Positions 1 to 8,541 of a DNA stretch of 54,151 nucleotides are shown in pieces (the first letter of the stretch is position 1; the number at the start of each line of letters is the position of its first letter). Where the stretch lies: positions 1 to 54,151 of the forward strand of contig JALFTG010000023.1 of the NCBI GenBank assembly GCA_022779345.1. Reading direction: 5' to 3'. The notes below the pieces were generated by a model. It was given only the letters and a program-made list of their open reading frames with translations, did not search any database and was not told the origin of the DNA. The position numbers and the translations under genes were made by a program. This stretch comes from Oscillospiraceae bacterium (GTDB lineage Bacteria > Bacillota > Clostridia > Oscillospirales > Oscillospiraceae).

Positions 1-1977
1 CCCTTTTTTGTCCAGATATCTGGCCAGCTTCACCCGCTGGCGCTCGCCGCCGGACAGGGTGCTCAGGGGCTGGCCCAGAGACAGGTACGGCAGGCCCACC
101 TCCACCATGGCGTTCAGGGCCTTGCGGATCTTTCTGTTATCCCGGAAGAACTCCAGGGCCTCCCCGGCGGACATGGCCAGGATCTCCACGATGTTCTTCC
201 CGTGATACCGGTAGGACAGGGCTTCTTCGCTGTACCGGCTTCCCTCGCAGGCCTCGCACACGGTGGTGACCGGGTCCATGAACACCAGCTCCGTCACCAC
301 AGCGCCCCGGCCGTGGCACACCGGACAGCCGCCCTTGCTGTTGAAGGAAAACAGGGACGCATCCACTCCGTTCTCCGCCGCCATGACCTTGCGGATCTCA
401 TCGAAGAACCCCAGGAAGGTGGCGGGGGTGGACCGGCCCGTGGCCGTCACCGGGTACTGATCCACCAGCACCACCCGGTCGGCGTACTGCTTCGCGAACA
501 CATCCCGGATCAGGGAACTTTTCCCCGATCCCGCCACACCGGTGACCACGGTGAGCACATGCAGCGGGATGTCCGCGTCAGCGTGCTTCAGGTTGTGGAT
601 ACAGGCGTCCCGGACCGGGAGGAAGGCTTTCGGCGTCCGGGGATGGGATTTCAGGGGCACGATGTGCTTCATGGCCTCGCCGGTGCGGGTGCCGGAGGAG
701 AGCAGGGCCTCATAGCTACCCTGAAACAGAATCTCGCCCCCGTGCTTCCCGGCGCCGGGGCCTACATCGATCACCTCGTCGGCGATGGAGATCACATCCC
801 GGTCGTGCTCCACCACCAGCACCGTGTTGCCCTTGTCCCGGAGGTTGCGGAGCAGGTCCGTCATCCGGTGCACATCCCGGGGATGCATCCCGGTGCTGGG
901 CTCATCGAAGATGTAGGTCATGCCGGTGAGGGCGCTGCCCATATACCGCACCAGTTTCAGCCGCTGGGCCTCGCCCCCGGACAGGGTGGAGGATTCCCGG
1001 TCCATGGACAGGTAGGGCAGGCCGATGTCGATCATCCGGGTGAGCGTGGCGGTCAGGGAGGCGGTGATGGACTGCGCCCGGGGATCATCGATGGTCCGGA
1101 GGACTTCCCGCAGCTGCGTGAACTCCATGGCACTCATCTCGTCGATGGTGTACCCCGCCACCTTGCAGGACAGGGCCGCCTGGTTCAGCCGTTTGCCGCG
1201 GCACACCGGGCAGGGTTTCTCCTCCACCAGGTACATCAGCCGCTTCACGCTGGCCTCCTTCAGCTGGGAGGTGTCCCGGTTCAGGAGCATCCGGTGGAGA
1301 TAGTGGGAGATGCCGTCCACCTTTTTGTGCAGCCGCTTTCCGTCGGGGGTGTCGGCGCCGTACAGGACCCGGTTGCGCTCCTGCTCGGTGAAGTCCTTCC
1401 ACTTCTTGTCCAGGGGGAAGATGCCGGACTCGGCGTACTGCTTCCAGTACCAGTTGCCCACATGGAAGGCGGGCAGGTCGGCCATGCCCTCGTTCCAGGT
1501 CTTTTCCGGGTCGATGCGGCCCTCGATGTCGATGGTCATGACCTTGCCAATGCCGGAGCATTCCGGGCACATGCCGTTGGGGTCGTTGAAGGAGAAGAAG
1601 GACGCTGTACCCACATGGGGCTGGCCGATGCGGGCGTACAGAAGACGCACGGCGGCGTACAGGTCGCTGATGGTGCCCACGGTGGACCGGGCGTTGCCCC
1701 CCAGCCGGGACTGGTCCACGATGACAGAGGCAGAGAGATTGTCGATGCGCTCCGCTTTCGGTTTTTCGTACTTGGGGAGACGGCCCCGGATGAAGGCGGT
1801 ATAGGTCTCGTTCATCTGCCGCTGGCTCTCGGCGGCGATGGTGTCGAACACGATGCTGGACTTGCCGGAGCCGGACACGCCGGTGAACACCACGATCTTC
1901 CCTTTCGGGATGTCCAGGGAGACATTTTTCAGGTTGTTCTGCTGCAGCCCGCGGATAATGATATGATCCTGTGTCAT
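1..1977 (-). CDS. UvrA-family excinuclease ATPase (short/class II UvrA-like), C-terminus beyond window edge
   Basis: Open minus frame from ATG at 1977 to window edge, not in the ORF track because it has no stop in the window. Reads MTQDHIIIRGLQQNNLKNVSLDIPKGKIVVFTGVSGSGKSSIVFDTIAAESQRQ...; two ABC signature blocks (STLSGGEAQRLKL and STLSGGERQRVKL), CxxC motifs, DEPSTGMHPRD Walker B. Confidence 0.93.
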   Translation of the reverse strand, partial: MTQDHIIIRGLQQNNLKNVSLDIPKGKIVVFTGVSGSGKSSIVFDTIAAESQRQMNETYTAFIRGRLPKYEKPKAERIDNLSASVIVDQSRLGGNARSTVGTISDLYAAVRLLYARIGQPHVGTASFFSFNDPNGMCPECSGIGKVMTIDIEGRIDPEKTWNEGMADLPAFHVGNWYWKQYAESGIFPLDKKWKDFTEQERNRVLYGADTPDGKRLHKKVDGISHYLHRMLLNRDTSQLKEASVKRLMYLVEEKPCPVCRGKRLNQAALSCKVAGYTIDEMSAMEFTQLREVLRTIDDPRAQSITASLTATLTRMIDIGLPYLSMDRESSTLSGGEAQRLKLVRYMGSALTGMTYIFDEPSTGMHPRDVHRMTDLLRNLRDKGNTVLVVEHDRDVISIADEVIDVGPGAGKHGGEILFQGSYEALLSSGTRTGEAMKHIVPLKSHPRTPKAFLPVRDACIHNLKHADADIPLHVLTVVTGVAGSGKSSLIRDVFAKQYADRVVLVDQYPVTATGRSTPATFLGFFDEIRKVMAAENGVDASLFSFNSKGGCPVCHGRGAVVTELVFMDPVTTVCEACEGSRYSEEALSYRYHGKNIVEILAMSAGEALEFFRDNRKIRKALNAMVEVGLPYLSLGQPLSTLSGGERQRVKLARYLDKKG

Positions 1978-2100
1978 CAGTTTTTCCTCGCTTTCCATGT
2001 GATCCTGTGTCTATCTTACAGTAAACAATTTTTAATGTAAACAGCTGATTTTTCTCGATTTTTCTTGCTGTTTTCGGATTTTTTCTTTTAAAAACCGGGG

Positions 2101-2135
2101 AAGGCACCGGAACATGGCGTTCCGATGCCTTTCTT
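2101..2135 (-). terminator. Hairpin terminator after yjdF-family gene
   Basis: Minus strand AAGGCATCGGAAC-gccat-GTTCCGGTGCCTT followed by CCCCGGTTTTT. Confidence 0.6.
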
Positions 2136-2136
2136 C

Positions 2137-2556
2137 TCAATGTCCCCGGTGCTTCTGTCTGCGTTTTTCCTGCCGCAGGGCATACTGCCGGTCCTTTTCC
2201 GCGTCCCTATGCTCCCGTCCCCGCTCCGTCCGCTCTGCTTTCCGCTGTTCCTGCTGGAGCTTCAGGGCCTGCCGGGCTTTTGTGCCCACGCCGGCAGGCC
2301 GGGTCGCCCGGCGGATCTCCCGCTGCAGGCGTTTGGGATTGACGGCGTGCTCCGCCATGGGTGCGGCCTTCACGGGCAGGCTGAATGGAAGGTGCTTCCA
2401 GTTTTTCAGCAGGAAGTCATAGACCTCATAATCTTTCGGTTCGGCGCCGAAGGTGATCTTGCACACCTCATAGCGCCCGTCCCATTCCCGCTCGTACACA
2501 CCGATCCAGAACGGGTCCTCAAACAGGACCGTCAGCACGGCTTTTCCGGTTTCCAT
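2137..2556 (-). CDS. yjdF: YjdF family protein (DUF2992)
   Basis: METGKAVLTVLFEDPFWIGVYEREWDGRYEVCKITFGAEPKDYEVYDFLLKNW... is the typical YjdF N-terminus; RBS AAAGGAGG 7-8 nt upstream of ATG 2556 (the ORF-track start at 2607 is too far upstream). Confidence 0.88.
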   Translation of the reverse strand: METGKAVLTVLFEDPFWIGVYEREWDGRYEVCKITFGAEPKDYEVYDFLLKNWKHLPFSLPVKAAPMAEHAVNPKRLQREIRRATRPAGVGTKARQALKLQQEQRKAERTERGREHRDAEKDRQYALRQEKRRQKHRGH

Positions 2557-2564
2557 AGGGGTCC

Positions 2565-2685
2565 CTCCTTTTCTTTGCTCTGGTGAATGCAGAGAACGGA
2601 CAACCAAAGGAGGCAGGTTACTGATCCCCCGCAGGGGACTCCCGGACTACCGGCCGGGATGTGTTTTTATCTCTGCTGTGATGCA
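2565..2685 (-). ncRNA. Putative yjdF (azaaromatic) riboswitch
   Basis: 5'UTR of the YjdF-family gene: CACATCCCGGCCGGTAGTCCGGGAGTCCCCTGCGGGGGATCAGTAACCTGCCTCCTTTGGTTGTCCG...; compact hairpins plus CCTCCTTT perfectly complementary to the SD AAAGGAGG. Synteny with yjdF supports the family call; covariance model not run. Confidence 0.75.
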
Positions 2686-2690
2686 TTTTG

Positions 2691-3626
2691 TCATGCCCTG
2701 CCGGACACTTCAAGGGTGCCGGAGGTGGTGCTGACTGTCCAGGTCTCCCCGCCACGGCCGGCGATGTAGGTCTTTTTGCCCTCCTGCCGCATGGGGATTC
2801 CGCTGCAGAAGCTGCCGGAAACCGTGCTGTACTCCAGCGTCAGGTCCCCGTCCTCCGGGACGGTCAGGTGCACGCTGCCGGACACGGTGCCGATCTCCCA
2901 GACACCCGCCGTGTCCGCCAGCGTCAGGTTCACGGTGCCACTGGTGCTGCCGATCTCCCCGCGCTCCGCCTGCCGGGCAGAGATGTTCACCGTGCCGGAG
3001 ACGGTCTCCACGGACAATTTCTCCACGGTGTCAACGGTCACCTCCAGTGAGCCGGAAGTGGAGGATACTTCCGCCCTGTCCAGCATGCCGGGAGCTTCCA
3101 GCGCCACAGCGCCGGACACAGTGCCAACAGACACCCGCTCCGCTCCGTACACACTGGCAGACACAGCTCCGCTGGTGGTGCCCCAGCCGATTTCCCGGGC
3201 GTGAAGCTCCGGGACATCGATGTCCCCGGAGACGGTGGTGATGTCCGCGCTCTCCAGGGTCAGGCCCGCCGGGAGGGTGACGATGAGGGTCTTTTCCAGA
3301 TTGCCAACAGTCACCTTGCCGGAGGCGCAGAACCGCAGGCGCAGGGTGTCCCCGTCCAGCCACCAGTGCATGGTGGTCTCCCTGGTCAGCGCCTTGCCGG
3401 ACTGTTCCGTGAAGGACAGCGCGTCCCCGGTGCCGTAGCGCAGTTCTACCTGTCCGTTGAGCCACTGGATGTCCAGGTGCTTCACGGTGTCCGTCACCCG
3501 GCCGGAGCCGACAGTGTACTTGTCCGGGTGGTCATAGGTAAAGGTCATATAGTTTCCGCCGCTTCTGCAGCCGGTGAGCACCAGGGCGCACACCGCCGCC
3601 GTGGCAAGCAGGATCAGTTTTTTCAC
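2691..3626 (-). CDS. DUF4097-type beta-strand repeat lipoprotein
   Basis: GTG start MKKLILLATAAVCALVLTGC (lipobox LTGC), repeated TVSGS/TTSG...V.LT motifs typical of DUF4097 adhesin-like proteins. Confidence 0.85.
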   Translation of the reverse strand: MKKLILLATAAVCALVLTGCRSGGNYMTFTYDHPDKYTVGSGRVTDTVKHLDIQWLNGQVELRYGTGDALSFTEQSGKALTRETTMHWWLDGDTLRLRFCASGKVTVGNLEKTLIVTLPAGLTLESADITTVSGDIDVPELHAREIGWGTTSGAVSASVYGAERVSVGTVSGAVALEAPGMLDRAEVSSTSGSLEVTVDTVEKLSVETVSGTVNISARQAERGEIGSTSGTVNLTLADTAGVWEIGTVSGSVHLTVPEDGDLTLEYSTVSGSFCSGIPMRQEGKKTYIAGRGGETWTVSTTSGTLEVSGRA

Positions 3627-3763
3627 GGTTTCTCCTTTCCTTCACAACGCATGGGCGTGAAATGCAGGCCGTCCCGGAGATTGTCCAGCACATGGGGATT
3701 ATTCAGGGCCGCCGCCAGATCCGGGGCGTCGGAGATGCGCCAGGGGCGCAGTTCAAAGGTCAT
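3623..3763 (-). pseudogene. N-terminal remnant of a RimJ/RimL-type GNAT acetyltransferase
   Basis: 46 codons with RBS (AAAGGAGCTTCCC ATG): MTFELRPWRISDAPDLAAALNNPHVLDNLRDGLHFTPMRCEGKEKP*; RPW..SDAPDLA..LNNP.V..NLRDG.. is the conserved GNAT N-terminus; stops at the start of the DUF4097 gene. Confidence 0.72.
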
Positions 3764-4208
3764 GGGAAGCTCCTTTCTCCAGAGCGTTTTTCACACTGAT
3801 GGTGATGTGGCAGGGTGCAAAGGCCACCGCTGCCGCCAGCAAGGGTAAATTCCGGGCCGCAGCGCCGCAGAACAGAAACAGCGCCGAGGGCAGAACGGAC
3901 AGGGCAATGGCCCGGAACAGGCCGTCCCGGTTCCACCAGACCAGCCATACCAGACAGTAGGCCGCTGTCAACAGCGCGCTCACCAGCAGATACACCGTCC
4001 TGCCGCACCACAGGCCCAGGTACAGGGGCGGGATACGGACAATCATGAACCCAAAGCAGCCGAACCGGCCGGTCTGCTCCAGCAGTTCCACCCACCGGTT
4101 CCGCCACAGGTTCTCAAATCCCTCCGGGTGTGCCCGGGCAAACAGCGCATTCGGCACCAGAATCACCGCCATCAGAGCAAGACCGTACCAGTCCATCCAG
4201 TTTGTCAT
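3753..4208 (-). CDS. Small multi-pass membrane protein, unknown function
   Basis: MTNWMDWYGLALMAVILVPNALFARAHPEGFENLWRNRWVELLEQTGRFGCFGFMIV...; RBS AGAGGGGG; several TM helices. Confidence 0.8.
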   Translation of the reverse strand: MTNWMDWYGLALMAVILVPNALFARAHPEGFENLWRNRWVELLEQTGRFGCFGFMIVRIPPLYLGLWCGRTVYLLVSALLTAAYCLVWLVWWNRDGLFRAIALSVLPSALFLFCGAAARNLPLLAAAVAFAPCHITISVKNALEKGASHDL

Positions 4209-4225
4209 TGTTCCCCCTCTTCTCA

Positions 4226-4434
4226 TCAGACAACCGTCCGGACAAACAGTACGGTCTGCTCCTTGATGGAGACTTTTTCACCTGCCAGTCATATGCCGTC
4301 AGATCCTCTTTATACCTCAGGAACGAGTGGTCCACCGGCACGCCGCAGATCTCTCCGATCTGCTGGAATGTCAGCGTCAGACGCTCCTCCGGGCATTGGG
4401 CCACATGGGTCCAGAGAGAATCATATTTGCTCAT
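4226..4434 (-). pseudogene. Conserved small winged-helix-like protein (DUF7662-like), apparent single-base frameshift near C-terminus
   Basis: MSKYDSLWTHVAQCPEERLTLTFQQIGEICGVPVDHSFLRYKEDLTAYDWQVKK then, after one base shift in the A run at 4274-4278, VSIKEQTVLFVRTVV* (the expected family ending). Uncorrected ORF continues as unrelated sequence to 4114. Family name from memory. Confidence 0.65.
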
Positions 4435-4948
4435 GCCCTGCCTCTTCCAGTTCCGCGCCGTAGCGGAAGATCAGAGACACCAGGATCAGCACACCGCCGG
4501 TGATCACACAGCCGCCGCTGCTGATGTCCACATCCGGCGTCAGGCCGAAACAGCCGTAGATCACCGCGGAGATGATCACCGCCACAAGAGGCAGCACGAT
4601 GATGCGGATGCCCAGTTTTTTCACCGTGTCCGCACCGGAGACGGTGAAGGGCGTGCCTGCCGCCTCCTCGGCTTTCAGATACTGCCAGGCAAACAGAAAC
4701 AGCACGCCGTCGGTGAGGGTCATCACAGCGGCGCTCAGCAGTGCGCAGATGCCGGCGTGCACCTCCGCCACGCCGGACACGGCGACAAAACGGCCGTCAA
4801 GATACAGCGCGGTGCCGTTTTTCCAGATCAGCAGGCACACGAGGGCCGCAACGGCCAGTCCTGCTGCTACAAAGCACAATATCATGGCCGCTTTGGCCAG
4901 AACCCGAAAAACATGAAAGATCTTTTGCAGTTTTTCCAATGCAGTCAT
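4421..4948 (-). CDS. Membrane protein, unknown function
   Basis: MTALEKLQKIFHVFRVLAKAAMILCFVAAGLAVAALVCLLIW..., four predicted TM segments. Confidence 0.78.
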   Translation of the reverse strand: MTALEKLQKIFHVFRVLAKAAMILCFVAAGLAVAALVCLLIWKNGTALYLDGRFVAVSGVAEVHAGICALLSAAVMTLTDGVLFLFAWQYLKAEEAAGTPFTVSGADTVKKLGIRIIVLPLVAVIISAVIYGCFGLTPDVDISSGGCVITGGVLILVSLIFRYGAELEEAGHEQI

Positions 4949-5228
4949 GGGGGTTTCCTCCCTTTCCCAATATCATAGGCCAGCCCCGCCGCCAGCGCCG
5001 CGGCGGCCCAGCAGATGCCCGCAGCGGGCACTTTCCGGCACACCACGGCGAGGATGCCGCCCAGAAGGCCCAGCACCGCCAGGACCGCCAGCACAGTCAC
5101 CGGGGCTGTCCGGACCGGACGGCGTTCGCACCGGGGCAGCCGTTTTCCGCCGGCGTGATATGCCCGGCAGGCGGCGCAGTCCCCGCGGCGGGGCAGCTTT
5201 GCTTTCTGCAGGGGCAGGCATTGTTCAT
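4945..5228 (-). pseudogene. Cys-rich small membrane protein, apparent single-base frameshift
   Basis: MNNACPCRKQSCP in one frame continues in the other as RRGDCAACRAYHAGGKRLPRCERRPVRTAPVTVLAVLAVLGLLGG...GKGRKPP*; one extra C in the CCCC run (plus 5190-5193) restores one ORF that overlaps the flanking genes by ATGA at both ends. Confidence 0.68.
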
Positions 5229-5686
5229 GGCGTCCTCCGTTTCCAGAGCAGCACCTCCGCATCCGCCCCCTCCGGGCCGAACGCGCATACCAGAAGATAC
5301 CGGTCATCGGCGGCGATGCCCAGGCACCGGGTGCCATCCTCCGGCTGGAACAGATTGCCCAGACAGATGTCATCATCCCGGAGCAGTTTCGCCTTCTGCC
5401 CGTTGGGCAGGGTGTATTCCAGATTCACGAAGGCCCCCCGGAGGGCGTTCAGGTCCGTGACCGGGGGCAGACCGGAGATGTGCAGGGCGTTGAACTCGGC
5501 GATAAGGGCCGCTTTCGTGGCACAGGCGCCGCCGCAGGCTCCGCAGTCCGTCTGGCCCCGGTCCCGGCAGCACTCCGCCAGTACACAGTTCCCGCCGAAG
5601 GGGTGCCCCCCGGTTTTCCGGCAGCCGCCGCAGGCTGCCTGCATGGGGCACAGGCCGCAGTCTGCGCCGCAGATGGTTTCGTTCAT
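5225..5686 (-). CDS. Cys-rich DUF3795-like protein
   Basis: MNETICGADCGLCPMQAACGGCRKTGGHPFGGNCVLAECCRDRGQTDCGACGG..., metal-binding Cys pattern. Confidence 0.75.
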   Translation of the reverse strand: MNETICGADCGLCPMQAACGGCRKTGGHPFGGNCVLAECCRDRGQTDCGACGGACATKAALIAEFNALHISGLPPVTDLNALRGAFVNLEYTLPNGQKAKLLRDDDICLGNLFQPEDGTRCLGIAADDRYLLVCAFGPEGADAEVLLWKRRTP

Positions 5687-5696
5687 ACACAATCCC

Positions 5697-6599
5697 TCAT
5701 TTCCGTTTCCGTCCCAGCAGGACATTCATGATAATATAAATTCCCACCACAATCACAATGGACGCGGCCAGTACGGCGTACATGGCGGGCACTTCCACCC
5801 GCCCGCCAAGAAAATACAGGTTGCAGTCCACGCTGTCCCGGATGGCCTCCACCACTTCCGCCGGGAAGCCCCGGGCCTCCATCTCGGTGAAAACACCCCG
5901 GAGGGCATGATTGCGCAGGAGGGATGTGCCGTATGTGCCGGGCAGGAAGGACAGCACCTTCTGCAGGCTCTCAGAAAACTGGGAGATGGGCATATAGGCC
6001 CCGCACAAAAAGCCGTAGCCCGCACTGACAATGGTGCCCACGGCGCTCATCTGCCCCTGGGTGGACAGGCAGCAGTTCACGATACTGGACAGCGCCGTGC
6101 CGAACAGCACCAGCAAAACCACATCCAGAATCAGCAATGCCGCATCCGCCCCAGTCAGATACCAGCCCACATACCGGAGATACAGCAGGCACACCGCCGT
6201 GGCAGTCAGGCAGACCAGCAAGGTGGACAGAAGCGTGGAGAGATAATACCCCATGGCCAGCGTTCCGCTTTTCACCGGGGTGATGGTCAGGTCCCGGCGG
6301 GCGCCGGTGATTTTGTCCTGAACCATCAGCAGGTTGGAACAGAAGGCCACGGTGACGCAGCACACCGCCAGCAGGGAGGACACCAGCTGTCCGCCCACAC
6401 AGCCGCCGATCAGGCTGTCCGGAACGGACACCCCCGCCGCTTCCAGCGCGGAGCGGAAAGAGTCCTCATACACATTGCTCAGGAAGGCGGCATACAGCAC
6501 CAGCAGGATCACCGGGGTGATCAGCGAGGTGAAGAACATCCCCCGATCCTTGAAAAACAGTCTGGTATTGCGCCTGACCAGTGCAGAAAGTCCCGTCAT
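5697..6599 (-). CDS. ABC-2 type transporter permease
   Basis: MTGLSALVRRNTRLFFKDRGMFFTSLITPVILLVLYAAFL...; six TM; 4-nt overlap with upstream ATPase. Confidence 0.9.
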   Translation of the reverse strand: MTGLSALVRRNTRLFFKDRGMFFTSLITPVILLVLYAAFLSNVYEDSFRSALEAAGVSVPDSLIGGCVGGQLVSSLLAVCCVTVAFCSNLLMVQDKITGARRDLTITPVKSGTLAMGYYLSTLLSTLLVCLTATAVCLLYLRYVGWYLTGADAALLILDVVLLVLFGTALSSIVNCCLSTQGQMSAVGTIVSAGYGFLCGAYMPISQFSESLQKVLSFLPGTYGTSLLRNHALRGVFTEMEARGFPAEVVEAIRDSVDCNLYFLGGRVEVPAMYAVLAASIVIVVGIYIIMNVLLGRKRK

Positions 6600-7510
6600 T
6601 GGCCCGCACCTCCCGGCAGTTTCTTCCCGGTGACCGCCAGGAACACATCGTCCATCCGGCCCTTCACGATCTCATAGTCCCGGAACAGTTCCGGGCGGGC
6701 CAGGATCAGGTCTGTGGCGGCGGCGGTGTCCGGCACGGCGATGCGCCAGCCGTCCCGCACCGGCTCACAGGGGCGGTCCAGGGACCGGGCCTGGGCCTCC
6801 GTCACGCCGTAGAGGGTGATGAAGTCCCCGGTATAGGTATTTTTCAGCGCCAGAGGTGTGCCCTCGGCGGCGATCTTTCCACTGTCCAGGATCACCACAT
6901 AATCCCCGTCTGCCGCCTCCTCCATGTAGTGGGTGGTGAGGAACACGGTCATGTCCCGCTCCCGGCGCAGACGCTCCACGGCGGCCCACAGCAGCTGCCG
7001 GGTCTGGGGGTCCAGCCCGGTGGTGGGCTCATCCAGGATCAGGATCCGGGGATTGTGGAGCAGCGCCCGGGCGATGTCGATCCGCCGGCGCTGGCCGCCG
7101 GACAGCTTTCCCACCGTGCGTTTCAGCAGTCCGCCCAGGTCCAGCAGATCCGTCAGTTCCTCCAGCCGGGACCGGAACGCCCGACCGGTGATGCCGTACA
7201 GGGCGGCCCGGCTTTCCAGATTATCCCGGACGGTGAGGGCCTGATCCAGCACGGAATTCTGGAACACCACGCCCAGACTGCGCCGGACGGCGTCCCCATC
7301 CCGGTCCGGGTCTTTCCCGCAGATACGCACAGTGCCGGCGTCCTTCTCCAGCTGGCCGCAAAGGATGGAAATCGTGGTGCTCTTCCCGGCGCCGTTGACG
7401 CCCAGGAAGGCAAACAGCTCCCCCTCCCGGACCTGAAAGCTCAGGTCCCGCACGGCCTGCACCTCTCCGAAGGATTTGGAGAGGTGCTCAATCTGAATCA
7501 CCGGTTCCAT
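6596..7510 (-). CDS. ABC transporter ATP-binding protein
   Basis: GVNGAGKSTT, LSGGQRRRIDIARALLHNPRILILDEPTTGLDP; start MEPVIQIEHLSKSF at 7510. Confidence 0.95.
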   Translation of the reverse strand: MEPVIQIEHLSKSFGEVQAVRDLSFQVREGELFAFLGVNGAGKSTTISILCGQLEKDAGTVRICGKDPDRDGDAVRRSLGVVFQNSVLDQALTVRDNLESRAALYGITGRAFRSRLEELTDLLDLGGLLKRTVGKLSGGQRRRIDIARALLHNPRILILDEPTTGLDPQTRQLLWAAVERLRRERDMTVFLTTHYMEEAADGDYVVILDSGKIAAEGTPLALKNTYTGDFITLYGVTEAQARSLDRPCEPVRDGWRIAVPDTAAATDLILARPELFRDYEIVKGRMDDVFLAVTGKKLPGGAGQ

Positions 7511-7514
7511 GGTC

Positions 7515-7715
7515 TTATGCCACCCCGCCCGCTTCCGGCATGATGATGGCGGCGATGACATAGGCCGGGATCCCGGCGCCGCCCATGGCGCAGAAGATTA
7601 CCCAGGCGATCCGGATCAGGGTGGGGTCCAGATTCAGATATTCCGCGATGCCGCCGCACACACCGGCCAGCATTTTGTCGTCCGCAGATTTGCAAAGTCT
7701 TTTTTTCATGATCAA
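7515..7715 (-). CDS. PspC domain protein
   Basis: KKRLCKSADDKMLAGVCGGIAEYLNLDPTLIRIAWVIFCAMGGAGIPAYVIAAIIMPE. Confidence 0.92.
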   Translation of the reverse strand: MIMKKRLCKSADDKMLAGVCGGIAEYLNLDPTLIRIAWVIFCAMGGAGIPAYVIAAIIMPEAGGVA

Positions 7716-7750
7716 TCTTCTCCTTTTTATCCATTCATCAGGCCGGAGGC

Positions 7751-7795
7751 AAAAAACGCAGAGTACACCCGTTGTGTCAGCGGATGGCTCTGCGT
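7751..7795 (-). terminator. Rho-independent terminator
   Basis: Minus ACGCAGAG...CTCTGCGT TTTTT. Confidence 0.75.
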
Positions 7796-7827
7796 CTATG
7801 CGTCTGGCCTGGTATTTTCAGTTTCTT

Positions 7828-7911
7828 TCAGTGCCGGTAAAGCAGCCACAGAGCGACAGCCAGCACGGCCAGCGCCGCGATCAGCAGGACAAAGACGCCG
7901 CTGAACATCAT
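7828..7911 (-). CDS. 27-aa single-TM small protein
   Basis: MMFSGVFVLLIAALAVLAVALWLLYRH*, starts 2 nt after the stop of the KTR gene and ends just before a terminator; too short for the ORF track. Confidence 0.5.
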   Translation of the reverse strand: MMFSGVFVLLIAALAVLAVALWLLYRH

Positions 7912-7912
7912 T

Positions 7913-8095
7913 TCAGGTTCCCCCTTCCACCACCGACACCCGCAGATGGGCGGCGGATATGATGGTTTCCCGGCGGCACTTGGGGCAGAACAGGGGAAAG
8001 CATTTCAGCTCCGTCTCCTCCAGCAGCTTCAGCCGGGTCTTGCCCCCGCACACGGGGCACAGCACCCAATGGGTGTCCGTCCGGTCAGTCATCAT
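7913..8095 (-). CDS. Cysteine-rich KTR domain protein
   Basis: WVLCPVCGGKTRLKLLEETELKCFPLFCPKCRRETII, characteristic CPxCGxKTRL..FPLxCPKC. Confidence 0.9.
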   Translation of the reverse strand: MMTDRTDTHWVLCPVCGGKTRLKLLEETELKCFPLFCPKCRRETIISAAHLRVSVVEGGT

Positions 8096-8540
8096 GGGTT
8101 CCGCCCCTTTCCTCCCGCCGCTGGCGCAGGCGCTCATTCACATCGCTGGCATCGGCATAATCCTGGCCGTAGCCCACCAGCTCTACACAGAAGCGCACTA
8201 CCAGCACAATCGCGAAAAACACGATGCCGCCGGTCAGGCCCCGCCACATACCGATATCATATCCGGCGGGCATGAGCACCAGTTCCAGCAGGACGCACTG
8301 GATTGCCGTACGGGTCCACCACTCCCGGCCGGACAGCTCATGGCGGGACAGATACACCAGACTGGTGGCGTCCGCCAGGGCGGAAAACAGGATGCACGCC
8401 CCGAAATAATCCACCACATTCACGGTCACCCCCGGGTTAAACACCAGACAGAAACCGTATGAGGCCAGCATGGTCAGTCCGTAAATGACCACGAACCGTT
8501 TCAGAAAATTGGCGATCTCATGGCGTACCATCGCCAGCAC
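8085..8540 (-). CDS. DUF3021 family membrane protein
   Basis: FLKRFVVIYGLTMLASYGFCLVF...; four TM; adjacent to LytTR gene as is typical. Confidence 0.85.
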   Translation of the reverse strand: MLAMVRHEIANFLKRFVVIYGLTMLASYGFCLVFNPGVTVNVVDYFGACILFSALADATSLVYLSRHELSGREWWTRTAIQCVLLELVLMPAGYDIGMWRGLTGGIVFFAIVLVVRFCVELVGYGQDYADASDVNERLRQRREERGGTHDD

Positions 8541-8541
8541 C

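Noticed and set aside
202-2040. 612-aa plus-strand ORF, and the 351-aa minus ORF at 1085-2140
   Set aside because: Shadow frames of the uvrA-family gene in GC-rich DNA; low-complexity H/G/V/R-rich translations with no domain logic.
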